From NCBI GenBank assembly GCA_013420905.1, contig JAAXNY010000009.1, forward strand, positions 310,001 through 374,000: a stretch of DNA of 64,000 nucleotides. Direction: 5' to 3'. Positions 11,847 to 25,556 of this stretch are shown here, piece after piece. The number at the start of each line of letters is the position of its first letter. Position 1 is the stretch's first letter. This stretch comes from Collybia mongolica. Taxonomy: Eukaryota; Basidiomycota; Agaricomycetes; Agaricales; Clitocybaceae. The position numbers were made by a program, and so were the translations under genes. Under the pieces are notes generated by a model that searched no databases, had not been told where the DNA came from, and was given only the letters and a program-made list of their open reading frames with translations.

Positions 11847-12435
11847 AGTATATCCCTGGACAGGCAGTGAGTATGAAGGAGAGAGGATATGAAGATAGTG
11901 AACGAAACTGAGAGCCTTATATACCTCACTTTCAAAATTGTCACACTCGACAGCAGCGTGTTATTGAAGGTCCATGCTCATGCTGGAGGGGACCAAAGCG
12001 GAAACAATGTCATATTTGGGATGTGATGCGCTTGGGTTCGAAGAGAAGACCAAGTTATGGCCTCATGGAGACGGGAATTTGAGCGTTCAGAATGGTAGAA
12101 GCGCGCGGGGGGGATTTCTCGCAGAATTCGCATATTCAGGAGTCAAAAGATATCGATGTTTCTTTCAAGAGCTTTGCAGCCCGCAGCCTGAAAGACGACA
12201 TGGATGATTGGCCACCGGAGTTTTTGGAAAAATTCAAAGCGTGTCGTCGCGACGCGCCAACACGTGTATAGTTTTCCACGTGATCTGACGCGCTACGCCG
12301 CAAGGTTCCGTAACTCGCCCTGGCCCCATTTTAGTGCTCCCAAGGCGATCATCATGTCCAAATTCGGCGGTTGGCCACCACTTGGACCTTTGCCAAGAAG
12401 GCAGTGCTCGCAACCTCACATTGTTCTTGACCACC
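11847..12435. promoter_or_regulatory. Shared divergent promoter region
   Basis: This is the space between two divergently transcribed genes (starts at 11846 minus and 12436 plus). Short open frames inside show no family motif. No specific factor site is claimed. Confidence 0.5.
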
Positions 12436-14142
12436 ATGTCCACGCCTGAAGCTTTCCTGCTCCTCACTTTAGCGAATACAACCTTATCGGTATCCAGTGG
12501 AAGCAGTGAGTCTGGAACTCTGAGCCTCGAATGCATCACAGTCCAAATTCCCGACGCATCTGCCTCCGTGGATCGTGACGTCTACCTCATCCTGCGTCTA
12601 AACACCATCGAAACTCCCATCGATCCTACTAGGGTAATCCACCGAACGGATGGCTCAGGGTGGAGGACATACACCTTCTACGGAACTGATGCTGATCCCA
12701 CAGAGCTCACCGTCACGATTTGGCCTCCTACACCTAGCAACTCTAATCCAGGTTTCCTGGAGGAATTGGAAACTTTTGAGGGTATCTTGACACAGTATGC
12801 CGACCTTAGAGGCTCGTCTAACTCTGTCAATGTCACCAACCCCATCTCGACAAGTCCGAATATAGGTAACATCATCGGCTCAGGGTTCCCCGGAGCACAT
12901 GGCGATCTTCGGGGTCAACTCGTCGTCATCAATGAAGACACAGGGGAGGTGGTTGGTCAATTCGACGACGGGAAATTTAGGGTACAGGAAGACCCAAGAC
13001 TTAAGGAGAAAGGACACGAGAACGATGCTGTTGTCATTGAGATACCCGAACCAAGCGACGATCCAGACGATGACGCCAACGCTCTTCAGATGTTTATACG
13101 AGCTGTCCCCCCTGACCAACAGGATTGGATCACCAAATCTGCTACAATTGTCAGGTAGGTCTCCATACCTTTATTTTTTGAAATTTTCTCACCTCGGTAT
13201 GATATACCTGAAATAGTCACGCCATATCCACGACCACCAGCCTACTCCTAACAACTATTACTACCGCATCATCATACTACATTGCACACTCGGCCCCCTC
13301 CCCTCACAACCCAACCAGAGTTAGTGCCCCCGGATCATCTTCAAGTTCTACGCCGCCGCCGCCACTACCACCGCGTGCATTGGTATTTCTCACCTCGGCT
13401 AGGACTCGTAAAGGCCTTGCCAATGTGCATGCCGTCAGCGGGCAGGCGGTTAAAGTTAGTGCGAAGACGGTTTCGTTGATCGATAGTATGATCCGCCGTG
13501 CGATGGGTGCGAAGCCTAAACGGCAACGGCAATTCCTTGCGCCTTCACCAGGTTTACCAGGTCCTGGCAGGCTTTCACCAGTTGCAGGCATGCCTCCGGC
13601 CTTACCACCACGAACACCTTCACCCTCTACACACAAGTCGTGTCTGGCACCTCCGGGATGTTTTGATTCTACAGAAGCAGGATCCCCGTTCCCTCAGGAT
13701 AAGCCAGCTCTCCCACCCCGCCGATCAACCTCGCCCGTGCCCCCGTCTCTCCCTCCCCGCACAAACACAGGAGTACCGGATGGCACTATTCATGCCCCGC
13801 AACCACGACTCTCAACGAAAGATCGTGTCCTATTATCCGCTGATCTCATACTTTCTACTATTGATCATTCGACAAGGCAGATACTAGATACGGGTACGAC
13901 TTCTTTAGGAGCTGTTGTCGGTCACAAGTACGTGATTTTTGCGGTCATAATGTGCACCACCTGACAGACTTTTGAATGCGTCAAGGTACGGACCAGATGC
14001 AGCTCAGAGCTCCTTACTCATGGCTGGCACCGCGCGGAACGTTGGCTTGGTCTATGTCGACATGCGCGGTATTGGCAGGAAGGCCCTATTGAAAAGAGCA
14101 GGGAGAACATTTGTGAAGGCTCGAGTGTCGAGTAATAAATGA
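12436..14142 (+). CDS. Spartin / senescence-domain protein
   Basis: A protein with a C-terminal senescence/spartin-associated domain; in animals spartin works at lipid droplets and endosomes. Exons 12436-13154, 13217-13927 and 13986-14142 sum to 1587 nt (528 residues). The ATG sits in a strong CCACCATG context. The N-terminal 240 residues are a beta-rich region with an acidic DDPDDDAN patch. A low-complexity Ser/Pro stretch follows (STPPPPLPPRAL). Then comes the first half of the domain, with TARTRKGLANVHAVSGQAVKVS-like helices, interrupted by a long Pro-rich insert carrying several PPR/PxxP motifs. The signature HKYGPDAAQSS and TARNVGLVYVDMRGIGR follow across the last intron. The Pro-rich insert inside the domain suggests SH3-type partners. 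Family assignment is good; the role in fungi is inferred. Confidence 0.82.
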
Positions 14143-14740
14143 CAATGAGGGCTTGACGCGAGCAAGAAAGTCTCTAAGTAGTAATGGCTATCGATCTAGA
14201 GACCGGGATGTCTTGACGTAGCCTGTCTCTGATGATTGATGTGTAAATAAAGATACCCCAATATCTGGTGGCTTGATTTCATGATATTTGTCCTCCAAAA
14301 CATACTCCAAGACCCTCGCACCGTACCCGTCGTTTCCGAAGGCTCGGAAAAATCAGACCAGCGTATAACACTGGGTCCTCCATAACTTATGTACAATGTT
14401 ATCCTCGTGGACTGGGGTAGAATAATGGGCGGTGCTTAGGTGAACTCTGTCATCTCCCTGATCTCGAGGAGCCCTCGCACTATTCCTGAGTTATTAACTG
14501 TTAATAACTCATGAAATCAGTATACTGTAACCAGACAATCGGATTAGAGGTTGTTCCATGATAAGTAAGGCCACATTTCTGAATGCAAGTTGGTTCTAGT
14601 TGGACTCGGCAAGTCGGCAAACACAAGTTTAGGCTCTCATGAAAAACCTGTGGCAGTGGACAAAGAGCTTTCAAATCAGCATCCACAGCCCAACTCAATT
14701 CCAAGCCTAACCACCGTCGGACGAACTATGACTTCCCATA
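14143..14740. other. Intergenic, no gene recognised
   Basis: No coding family or RNA gene was recognised between the senescence-domain gene and the F-box-like pseudogene. Confidence 0.45.
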
Positions 14741-15651
14741 ACTACTGTCTCCACTGATGCGTCTTGTTTTGGCGCCTTCCTTGCTAAATTGAAACGGGAA
14801 TTCCTTGAGATGACGGCGTATCGATACCCACAAAGTACAGTTCGACTAGCAGTGGTCTCACGCGCTGCACAACAATAGTATGTACTTCTACCTCACCACA
14901 ACAGGATCAGTATTCGTGTGCTAATAAGTTTTGGCATAAACCGCAGGATTGAGAAGATCATGTACAGAGAAATATGGTTCGTCGGCGAGCCTTCGATTCA
15001 CGCCTTTGGAGAATCTTCAGTAGAAGCCCGTCTATCCCACATTCAAAGTTCAGTGGCTATTTTGATAAAGAGGAATCTATGCACCGTGTTCTCCTCGCGT
15101 ACAGTGGACTAACGAACCTTGGCTTCCATATTTACGTTCCTGCCAGCCTGGAGAGACCTCTCCCGATATATCTAGGCTCATTCACATCACTTCCTGGAGA
15201 AACTTTTTGGCGTTTCTGACTTGTTGAACCACTTTCTTTCCCAAAGTCCTGATACCGGCTCCTCCGTTTTTAATGTCACCCATCTATGTGCTGTAGCGGA
15301 AAGTTACAACAGGCACACATTCTTTCGTTTCCGAATCTCACACACCTCGCATTTTTGTCGGATCCTGAAGGCGATTTAGCATACCCTCTCAAACATGCGC
15401 TTTCACAGTTTAGCGTTAAAAACACAGTCGTCATGGTCAGTCCGCGACTCCATGCAAACACTACGACACGGGCGCAAGAGGTATTGAAACTTCACCACAT
15501 CAATGATTCACCAATTGTCGTTTTCACTCTTCCGATGGCGGGGAAGATCTTCTTTGACGATAATGTATGGGACCTTGCAAATGAATATTCAGATGAAGGA
15601 GAGCCTCTTGTTAGTATGGCTTACCTTTCCGCAGAGACCTTCGAGATCTGA
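14741..15651 (+). pseudogene. F-box-like Agaricomycete family gene with nonsense at a splice junction
   Basis: The first part reads FLEMTAYRYPQSTVRLAVV and SRAAQQ, then a GTATGT intron ends CCGCAG, then IEKIMYREIWF. This is the layout of a large mushroom F-box-like family (F-box helix, then a conserved W-IEKI-LYREI block). Joining the exons gives a TA|G stop exactly where the family has Trp (TGG). Downstream, the family tail is recognisable: FPNLTHLAFLSDPEGD near 15330-15370 and PIVVFTLP followed by DDNVWDLANEYSDE, ending at 15651. The middle part changes frame near 15100-15280, and no ATG opens the first exon. All of this supports a decayed copy. Confidence 0.5.
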
Positions 15652-17853
15652 GAAATTTTACCGAGAGATACCTCACCAACACTCCAGAACCAAGAATTCA
15701 CCCTTTCTCCGATATTCATGATTATAAATGCATAACATTCCCTTTTATAGCGTGTTGGGAGTCGCCAAAGGTATAATAGCACAGTTTGATTGCATCAGGA
15801 GCTTCCCCTCCATTGGTTTCTCAGAAAACTCCCTTTTCCAGAGCACAACTGAGTTAGGCTTTGGTCTACCGCCGCGTTCGCGACTTAATGAGACATCTAC
15901 CAATGCCCTGAGGAACTGGCTAGCTGCCTTCCAGTCGGAAGCTTGCAACTGAAATTGGTCTAGCAAAAGTGTAGTCATCTTACAGCGTATATATTCTAAT
16001 CCAGCGGTGCCTGAAGTAGACGCAGGGCAGTCACAATGGAAATTATGTCGTGGGGTGCTGATTTAGAGTAGTGAGACCTCTGGTGCCTGCGGAAAAAATG
16101 TAAAAGTCCGTTGGGGATGATTATTAACGAACTCGTACCAGACCCCTTGTCTCGAAAGCCAACCAATCACCAGTCCCTGTTGGCAGTAAACCCATTGACC
16201 GACATTTCCAGAGCCCAACGCCGAGTGTCAACAAATTGCACGCAATGAACACAAGTTTTTGTAACGTCAGAGTACCAAATGATTTAGGATTATGCGACGT
16301 CGACGGGGCAAAGGACACAAAAGCTATATCGAAAGAGATTTCAAGCCTTCGTGAATTGTAAAATAGAGGCAAGTGCTCGCACCATTATTGATACCCGCTA
16401 CGTTTTTGAAGGGAGTCAGGAGCAGCATGAATACAATTCCCATGCTGAATATTTGGACTCCTCCTCCGGACATGTACAGCATGAATGCCTGCATAGGGAG
16501 CGCTTTGCCAGGCGAGATAGCATGGTCCCAAGCGCGCTTTTCCTTGAGTTGATTGTGGGATTCGGCAGAAGAGGCCGTGTGCCTCGATAATCCCTTGGAC
16601 TAAGCGTTATAGTGTACATGAGAACGGGTCCAAGACGTGCCGCTGGTTAACATACAGATGATGCAGATGACCTGGAGAAACCTGGAGGCAGCGGGAGGTT
16701 TCGCCACCTATGAAGAAGGGCGCGGTAAGTCTAGGCCATTGTAAGGCTGGTACAGTACGAACTTTGAAGAGGATTCCAGGCTTGCATACTCCAGATTTGT
16801 CGTTGATGGCATGGTGAGTGGAAGTCGCTGCTACACGTGAGAGGCTAACTCCGACACGCGCTCTACCAAATTGGTCACGGTTCAACTGTCGGCCGCTGCC
16901 TTGATAATCATTTCATATGTTGTCAAAGAGACTTGGTTGAACATCTACATTATCATATCCAAATCTCATCATTCAGTGCACCTACATAACCGGAATCATA
17001 TTCGAACCAAACTTGCTGAATAACTCACGCCAGACGGGATCGAGAACATCTGAGCTGTTTAGCAGCTGATATGGAGGCCCATCCATCTGTACGATGATCC
17101 AGTAACCGAGTTGAAACTTTTGCTCATCTAAATTGACAAGTATCCAAAACTTTCTTTACTTCTTTCAAAGTACCCTCGGGGGGCGGGTTGCCTTTTCCAA
17201 GCCTACAATGATATCATCTTCGGTAGTTTTTTCGTTGTTCCGAACGCTGAAATTTTCATTATTATCTTGCAGCCCAACAATGGTCTGACGTCGAAGTTGT
17301 CGACCTGGAAGGATGTGCACGGGGGGCGATCATGGGTCGCAAGCCACAGACGGTATGTTATTTTTCGTGATGTTTGGTTAGCATTGAGCGGCTCACGCGG
17401 CTCTGAATAGGAAACTACTCTCCACGTTGTTCCCTGCACACTTTCCGAGACTGTATCATTTGCCTGGTTCGTCAGTAATCTCTTCCTTTATATTGGTCAA
17501 CCTTCTCACTGGTCTTCACGCAGGTTAACAAATGCGTTCAAGCTTCTTTCAAATCCACCCGAGATATATTTAGCGATCACATCCGAAGATGCATCTATCG
17601 TGTATTATAAAATTAGCGCGGGAATAGTCAAGCCCCCAGTTTAAAGAATGGCTTCGATAACATGTGGCCCGGATGAACAGGGCGCTCCCGACGCTTGCAA
17701 TCTGGAATTTGGAGTCCCTGTTCAATACGCTCCATCGTGGGACCTCATCCCCACGCCTGAGTTGTGCTTCACAGGTTTCTGGTAATATGTTTGATGTCGT
17801 CATCTTCTTCCTGTATATAAGTGCGACGCCCACCGAATCGCATTCGGCAAACC
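15652..17853. other. Long stretch without a recognised gene
   Basis: About 2.2 kb on both strands contains only short frames. A plus-strand stretch near 17260-17440 is bounded by plausible splice sites (TTGCAG and GGTATG), but no family was recognised and the frame closes on both sides. It may hold further F-box debris. Confidence 0.4.
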
Positions 17854-20100
17854 ATGTCTGAAGCCCATAGTTCCACCAATATCGCCGACGTCAGCGGGCT
17901 ATTCCCTGAGGAAAAACCTGGATGGCACGGGTGCGTATGGTGTTTGCCAGGCCATGTATATATCAAACCATTTACATGAAGATATATCGAGTGGGAAGAA
18001 AAACCCGAAAAGAAAGCCCTGGCACAGAAGATTTTAAAATCGAAGAAATTTCCCTATCCGCCTGGTAGGTTCACTGTTATCCACACTGTTATGTCCTCAC
18101 GCCCATCCAGAGTTCCAACTTGCTCCGTTGCCAAAGACCAATCCAATCTTGATTGGACATCGTTGGAAAGCGTATCACGCTGCTCTTGGGATCGAAAAAA
18201 TTGTCGCCGACAGCTGGAAAATCGTTCAGGAGGAAAAACCCGATCTTATCCATCTTTTAGATTTCCCCTACAATGGAGAGACCAGACGCCACCAGCTTCT
18301 GGAGGGAAAGTTGACCGACAACAAATATCATTTGTATGTTATAACATAACGCTTGCCCTTTCACAATTACTGAGCCGTTTAGTGTTCGTAACCACGGTGG
18401 AATGCCCAGTGTCGAAGAGGATGTTTTTGAGTTGGAAATTGGCGGCCTCGTCAAGAAAACTGTCAAACTGTCTCTGACTGATCTCAAAGATTCTGCTAAA
18501 TTCCCGTTTGTTTGTCTACCTTTCATGTGCTTGCTAATATCTAACTTGAAGAATAGCCAGGTCGAAGTAACTGCTACTTTGCAATGCAGTGGTACTCGCC
18601 GCTATGAACAAATCTTGCAGTATCCGGGAGATGGCGATGAATTGATTAATGCACCTTGGGGTACGTGGTTCCTGCGAAACTTGTACATTGGGTTGATGAT
18701 TTCTCGCTATCTCACTGTACCACAGGCGAAGGGGCGATGTACGCGCCACTTTTCTGTGACGTCACTCGTGTAATAACGCCTCTTTCTATAGTGGAACGGC
18801 GGTTTACCGCGGCGTGCCTCTGAAGAAAGTGTTGAAGTTGGCGTGTGGAGGAATCAAGCCTGGATGCCAACACCTCGAGTTCATCGGTGCCGACACCTAT
18901 TTTAAGTCGGTGCCTTGCACGGCCATATGGCTGATTTACACTGACTCCAGATTATTTTCAGAAAGGGCAATGTTTACAATTATGCGGTTTCCATTCCGTG
19001 GCGCAAAGTTAAGCAGAACGAGGAGGTCCTTCTCGCATGGGAAATGAATGGGAAATTGCTTCTAAAGGCACATGGCGCACCTTTGCGCCTGATAGTAACG
19101 GGTTACATTGGAGCGCGAAGCTGTAAATGGGTGTATAAAATCAATGCTTTGGCAGAGCCTAGCATGGGCCCCGTCCAACAGCAAGAGTATTTATATTTTA
19201 CATCTCAAGTAAGTTACCTTCTAAATCAATATCCTGTCCTCTGATGCCTTTCTTTTCCTAGATCGGAAAGCAGAATACGAAGTTTTCAAACGGGTTTTCC
19301 ATTCAGCAGATGCCGGTATCGTGCGTAGTTGGATATTCTTGCTAAAAATCAGTGCAAAATTTCCCTTTTTGTTATAGGAGCGCAATCATTACTCCTGAGG
19401 ATAAACAGGTCATCCTTCATGACGGAAAGATCACCCTTAAGGGTTGGGCATATAGCGGTGGAGGTAATTGGGTAGAAAGAGTTGAAGTTTCCCCTGATGG
19501 GTAAGCCAATCGCACAAAATATCTTAAACCCTCAGACTAAGCTTTCGTATCCCAGTGGAAGCGTTTGGTATGCTGTCGATCAAGATGATATGACAGAGAA
19601 AGTACGTTCGTGAATGGATACCAGTTGGTTCCGTTTGTTCAATGGGTTTGTAGCACTATCATGCCTGGAGACTTTGGAAGATAGATGTCCCCGTTGATGC
19701 TGAAGGATGGCTCGAGTTTTGCGTTCGAACATGGGATTCTTCAAATAACACTGAACCGACTTATGTTCGCTCTGCTTGGAAGTGAGCCGCGCAATTACTT
19801 TCTCATCTTCATTTCCTTATTGCTTCCGAACCCTAGCTGGGGCTTGCATGTCACCTCCTCTTCCCATAGGTAAATCTACCTCGCAGCTCCTGTCTATATT
19901 ACATGGAACTGATTTTATTTTTTAGGATCAAATTATACAGTGTCAATACATCTAGACCGGCAACGGCTAAACGTCTCAAAGATATGGAAGCCATGGGTGT
20001 ACCCTTCGAACCTCTCACCAGACCTCTCGAATTTACCCTTGAGGATGTAAATGAATACTCAACTGCAATGAAGAAACATCCCAGAGAGCCCCTAAATTAA
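17854..20100 (+). CDS. Sulfite oxidase-type molybdopterin enzyme
   Basis: A molybdenum-cofactor oxidoreductase of the sulfite oxidase/nitrate reductase family with no cytochrome b5 domain, like plant sulfite oxidase. It probably oxidises sulfite to sulfate. Fourteen exons: 17854-17930, 17982-18064, 18111-18333, 18383-18505, 18557-18660, 18726-18738, 18792-18905, 18962-19208, 19262-19320, 19378-19500, 19556-19601, 19654-19781, 19837-19869 and 19926-20100. They total 1548 nt (515 residues). Landmarks are FVRNHGGMP (cofactor loop), LQCSGTRR with the Mo-ligand Cys, GEGAIGTAVYRGVPL, and GADTYFKKGNVYNYAVSIPW. The C-terminal dimerisation domain has GWAYSGGGNWVERVEVSPDG. Exon 6 is a 13-nt microexon. 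No mitochondrial presequence is visible and the C-terminus PLN is not a standard peroxisomal signal, so the location is open. Confidence 0.92.
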
Positions 20101-20296
20101 CTTATCCTACATTTCATGCGATACGATATATAACCTTGTACAATGACGAATAAAACATCCCATTTGCTACGCTTAACACTTCGCCGACCATAAGCTCTTA
20201 ACCATCCTTATGCTGGCACGAACATTTAGATAGCATTATTTGTATTACAAGCAAAAATTTCTCGATAGCTTACACGAATTAGAAAAAGATGAAAAC

Positions 20297-21440
20297 TTAG
20301 TAGCCAGGCTGGGGCGGAGGGAATTGATTACCAAACCCAGGAGGCGGTGGTGGGGGAAATCCACCATACATCTGCATTCCTGGCGGAGGTTGCATTGGCA
20401 TCGGCATCATACCTGGGGGAGCCATTTGCATTGGCATAGAGGGCATGATCGTTTGCTGAGGAGTAAATCCGGGAGGAGGTGGAGGTTGTGCAAGGACGCC
20501 TGCAAATTGGCCCTGGTAAGGACCTTGGAAGCCTGGCATAGGAGGTCGAGCTCCGAAGGCAATAGGTGCGGGAGGGGGCCGTGCCGCCACAGGAAGAGCA
20601 TTGTTTTTTCGCGCCTGAGCTGCAAGTAGACGTTCGGCTGGGGTTCCATGTCGTTCGCCCTTGCCATCCTTTTTGAAGGCATATTGAACGGTTATTGCTT
20701 TGTTCATCAGAAATTGACCATTCATAGATTCCACGGCCGCGTCGGATGACTCAAAATCGGTATATGCAACAAAGCCGTAGCCCTTGGATGTTCCTGAGCC
20801 TGTGTCACGAGCAATCTATGAAATGAGGAAATAAGTGAAATTCAGTGAGGAATGGATTAAAGAGCAGGAGTACCTTCGCCGTCGTCGCCATGATACCAAA
20901 CGCACTAAACGTGTCGTATAGTAATCTCTCATCTACATTTTCATCCAAGTTGCCAATGAAAAGATTCGCTCCAACGTCAAGCTGCTTTTTGTCAGAGGAA
21001 GCCTGACAGCAGAAAAACCGGTAGGTCAGGACACGTTCGCGGGGGGGCCAATAAACCTATGACGAACCTTGTTAACCCGGATAGGTTTCCCCCACAGCTT
21101 GATCTGATTCATTATCTTACAGGCATATTCCGCGTCTTCCTCCGTCAAGAACTCACAAAAGCCATAGCCCTGATGCGCCATAGAGATACGATCCTTCGGT
21201 AAATGGACATTCACTGCGTAGACATGAGGTAGTTCAGCATGACATTTTGTGCTATAAGGCCAGGAAATACGTGCCTACGGGGCCTGCTTGCAACATAAGC
21301 TCCCACACCAGAGCATCCGTACACCGCTCATCAAGGTTTCCCTATAAAGGCGGGTTAGTTCTGAGAACGCACAGAGAAGAACCTCCTCCTACCAAATATA
21401 CGGTGGCTTCTTGGTTTCTATCATCCTGAGGACGTGACAT
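20297..21440 (-). CDS. HSH49: U2 snRNP SF3b subunit 4 (SF3B4/Hsh49), two-RRM splicing factor
   Basis: A component of the SF3b complex that helps anchor U2 snRNP at the branch point. Exons 21440-21393, 21341-21275, 21213-21068, 21002-20874 and 20815-20297 sum to 909 nt (302 residues). RRM1 has VYLGNLDE (RNP2, across an intron) and HQGYGFCEF (RNP1). RRM2 has NLFIGNLDE and SKGYGFVAY. The family signature [15 protein letters not shown] and AAERLLAAQ follows. The last 90 residues are Pro/Met/Gly-rich, as in animal SF3B4, ending PPQPGY. Frame and homology require the second intron (21274-21214) to start GCACGT, making a GC-AG intron that yields [12 protein letters not shown]. Convergent with the sulfite oxidase gene, 196 bp apart. 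Confidence 0.95.
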
Positions 21441-23985
21441 ATTGCGTAGATGTTGGGAGAATTCTCCAACACCGATGTTTTCCTCTGTTTGTCTCAGTGA
21501 AAATCCTCATGGATAAAATGATCAGTATTTTGCAATACTACAATCACCACGAAATGGCAATTGCGTACACAGTACTTCGTTCTACTCTCAGAATGATGAT
21601 AATTTCCTGCTATTTTGATACACACTTATTATCAAGCAAATTTCAAACGAGCGTAATATACCTCGATCCCACAAGCCTCATGGTCAATTTCAACTACTGT
21701 GTTTGGGTTAGTAAAGCCAGGAATTATGTGACTACCAACTGCCTTTTTTCATGTTTATCAATCGCGATGGCTGTCTCTAAACTTAACTCGCCATTATAGA
21801 CAACAGCGAGATCTTTTGAAGTGCGTATCCATCGCAGTTGTTTCAAACACACTATTTCTCAAACCCAATCGACTGATTATACATGCGACGTAGTCTCAGA
21901 TGCATATCTTCAACACCAGAAGGCTCTCCAAATAGACCTCCTGGTGATCATCACCATTGAACGACAGTATAAATGTGTTCTAATAGGATGTCCGAAATAT
22001 CGTTCCCCCCCCCTTCCCCACGAACTTTAGACGTTAGGGCGTGATGCACCTCAATCTTACGCTGATTTATTCTATTCCGTTGGTCGCAACGGTTGTGTCG
22101 ACCACCCACGGGAAGCCATTGGGAAGAAAGGGCTTGAAGCGATATGAGATGAGAGGTCCACGGGGCCCTCACCGTCGCGAAAACGTCGGTTCGTTGTAAG
22201 CCCATGCATTGCATACCGAATCGTCTCACGACGTTGTCCAAATGTAAAGTCACCTATACCCAAGTCCGCTACGAGGCCGAAGCCCTCCCATCGGTGGGCC
22301 CGACCCTACTTTTCACGTACTTAATTGTTTAACGAGATTTGCAGGACCCTGGCATGATCGGACAATCCATGTCCCCCTGATTCCACCTTACTGGGTAGTA
22401 TCGTAGTGAAATAGGTAAGACTAGGTATATTGGATAGATCTTACAAACGACATGAAGGGAGCTGGGGAATCTTGTCAAATTAGTATGTAGCCCAATCACA
22501 AAACACTTACCTCCTGGTTATTGCCCTGGAGCTGCCGCCCGAATTTGCTTCAGGACCTACACCCGCCCGACTGTCAATCCGTACCAGCACCAATACATTT
22601 GACTTGGTACTTATGTTAAAGGCAACAGTTTCGATGCTGACTTCGGGACCCGGTCATCACTTGATCAAAAATCTTGTTCGACGTCGGTGATTCATAGGAT
22701 CCTCCCAGGTATCTTGATGGTCGCCGTGAATATAAAACATGTTTTGTGAAATTACTTTCGCTGTAGCCGCTCTGCAATGCTTCCGGTACACTCCGACCCT
22801 CAACGACCAATAAGTTGATATATCAGGTTCTGAACATTTCAAGTGTATAATTCTGAAGGTAAGCATAACTTCTCATGTGGCTCGAATTAAAGTTTCCTAA
22901 GATACTCATCAGGCGTTACGTTACTCAACTACTGTGATATCCCCTATTGCAACTACTACGCCATAGGACTCGGTCGGCTCTTCGGACATATATTACCTCT
23001 CAGAAACCTCCATGCAATGCCCCTACCGCAGGCATTCAGATTGTGATCAACATTGGTCAAAAACATTCCTACGACTGCCAAAACCCATCTTCATAACATA
23101 TGCCATGGTACCGAAGACCTTGGCAGCTATCCACATTGAGAACCAGTTGAACGGCCCTGCCCCAACTAACGCTGGCGCAATAATCCAAATTACCAAAAAC
23201 ACACTCAATGGCAATATTGATATACTCAAAATGGACCTCTAGTCTCGTTCGTTAAAATTCTCTTAGACTCTTGTCAACAATCCTTCTCAATATTGCGCTA
23301 CTTTACTTTGACGCTTTGCTTCTTCGAGGAATCCCCGGTACTGTCCAACCTTGGGGACCTGGACCATGCCTGCACGGGTCTGATGGGATCCAACAGCCCG
23401 TAAGCCTGATGTAATACTGTGCCGCCATTCACAGCCATCCATTGCATTAAAGATCAAGTCATTGTTAGTGGTTCAAGGCGAGATGGCCTCGCAACGTTAA
23501 TAGCACATATACTGTTCCACTTGAATATATATATATAGAGTAGATGTATTATGAGCTTCGTGTAGTGCGTCGACTTTTTTTCGTTGCTCCCTTCTGGCTG
23601 CCCTTTTCAACTTCGAGGGATACAATCTGGCAGTGACAGGATCACAGGATCATGCTCCACACTCTTCGTTGTTAGAAAGTCCCTGAACCTTAGTCACGTC
23701 ATTTAATTTCCAACAGAAGTGAACCTAGGTACACTTTTGTAGTGAGATGTAGTCTCCAATATTCTCTCGCTAGCCTCATGGTGACATAGGTGATAGGGTA
23801 TGTGCGGGGTGGTTGAATGAATCAAATACCTTCCAATATGTAACTTAGTCGTGAAGAGAAACATGGTTAACTATAGGAGACTATGAAAGAGAATATTGGA
23901 ATGATGGATATATAAGCAGGCCATGGCGTAAAAAGAAGTCGTAAGAGAGATAAGTGAAGTAAGAGTCATGACATGAACATCCCCG
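21441..23985. other. 2.5 kb without a recognised gene
   Basis: Only short frames without family resemblance are seen on either strand. There is a short TA-repeat run near 23527-23537. It holds the SF3B4 promoter at the left edge and the 3' region of the Cdc42 transcript at the right. Confidence 0.45.
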
Positions 23986-24786
<801 letters not shown>

Positions 24787-25556
24787 CTTTGTTGAGGGCT
24801 ACGAATATTCGCGAAGCGGGATCTGTGGTGACTGCAAACAGGGCTATATAAGCATGTGGGCCACTTCCATTCAATCAGAAACTCCTTATCGCCTTGCGTC
24901 AACCTGCAGGCGAAAGGACCGGCGTGGCAACACCTGGGCCTCGTGGCTGTGTGCTGCATGACCAGAGACGTGCGCAGCGAAGCCTCATGAAGTAGCAGAA
25001 GGACTCACTGATCTATGGAACACGCAAAAAGATAGAACCAGAGAGCCTGCGGGGTGCAACACGAAGAAGTCGATACTTAAATCGTCCTCAAGTATGATCA
25101 GATGATTCTAAGGCCTTAGAAAACCTAATAAGACAGGATTGGATTTTGAAAGGCGGTTAGAGGATGAGGGTCAGCTACTTAAAGTGTGAGAAAGTAAATG
25201 AACTAACAGAATGACGGATGAGGTGAGTATACGATTGGGTGATGGGCTGGTCGTGGGGACTGTCGCTGACGGTCTGAAGGGGTCTGTAGCAACGACTTGA
25301 TTGCACGGAAAGGAGCACGCCCTATCCGTTGGTGCAAAACCAAACATCACCAAATCAACCTTCACGTTTCACATTCCCGCACTTCTCCCACGCTTTAATT
25401 CTACCACAGACAAATTCCTAAAATTATTCACATAAAACTCGACAGCTATGTACGACGTAAAATATAATCAAAACCGAATCATAACTAATGCCTATAAATT
25501 ACCATGCGATAAATAACACACACTGACTAGAGCCATTATTACTTGTAGATACAATA
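24787..25556. promoter_or_regulatory. Promoter region of Cdc42 and 3' region of the WD40 gene
   Basis: The 770 bp lies upstream of the Cdc42 start and downstream of the WD40 gene stop; both are on the minus strand. No coding feature was recognised, and no specific factor site is claimed. Confidence 0.45.

Noticed and set aside
23012..23242. Plus-strand frame of 76 codons and its minus-strand partner
   Set aside because: Both strands are open over the same bases and neither shows a recognisable motif; the hydrophobic minus-strand peptide has no support as a gene.
21441..23985. Search for short lipopeptide pheromone genes (CaaX-ended) near Cdc42
   Set aside because: No short frame ending in a CaaX box with suitable context was found.
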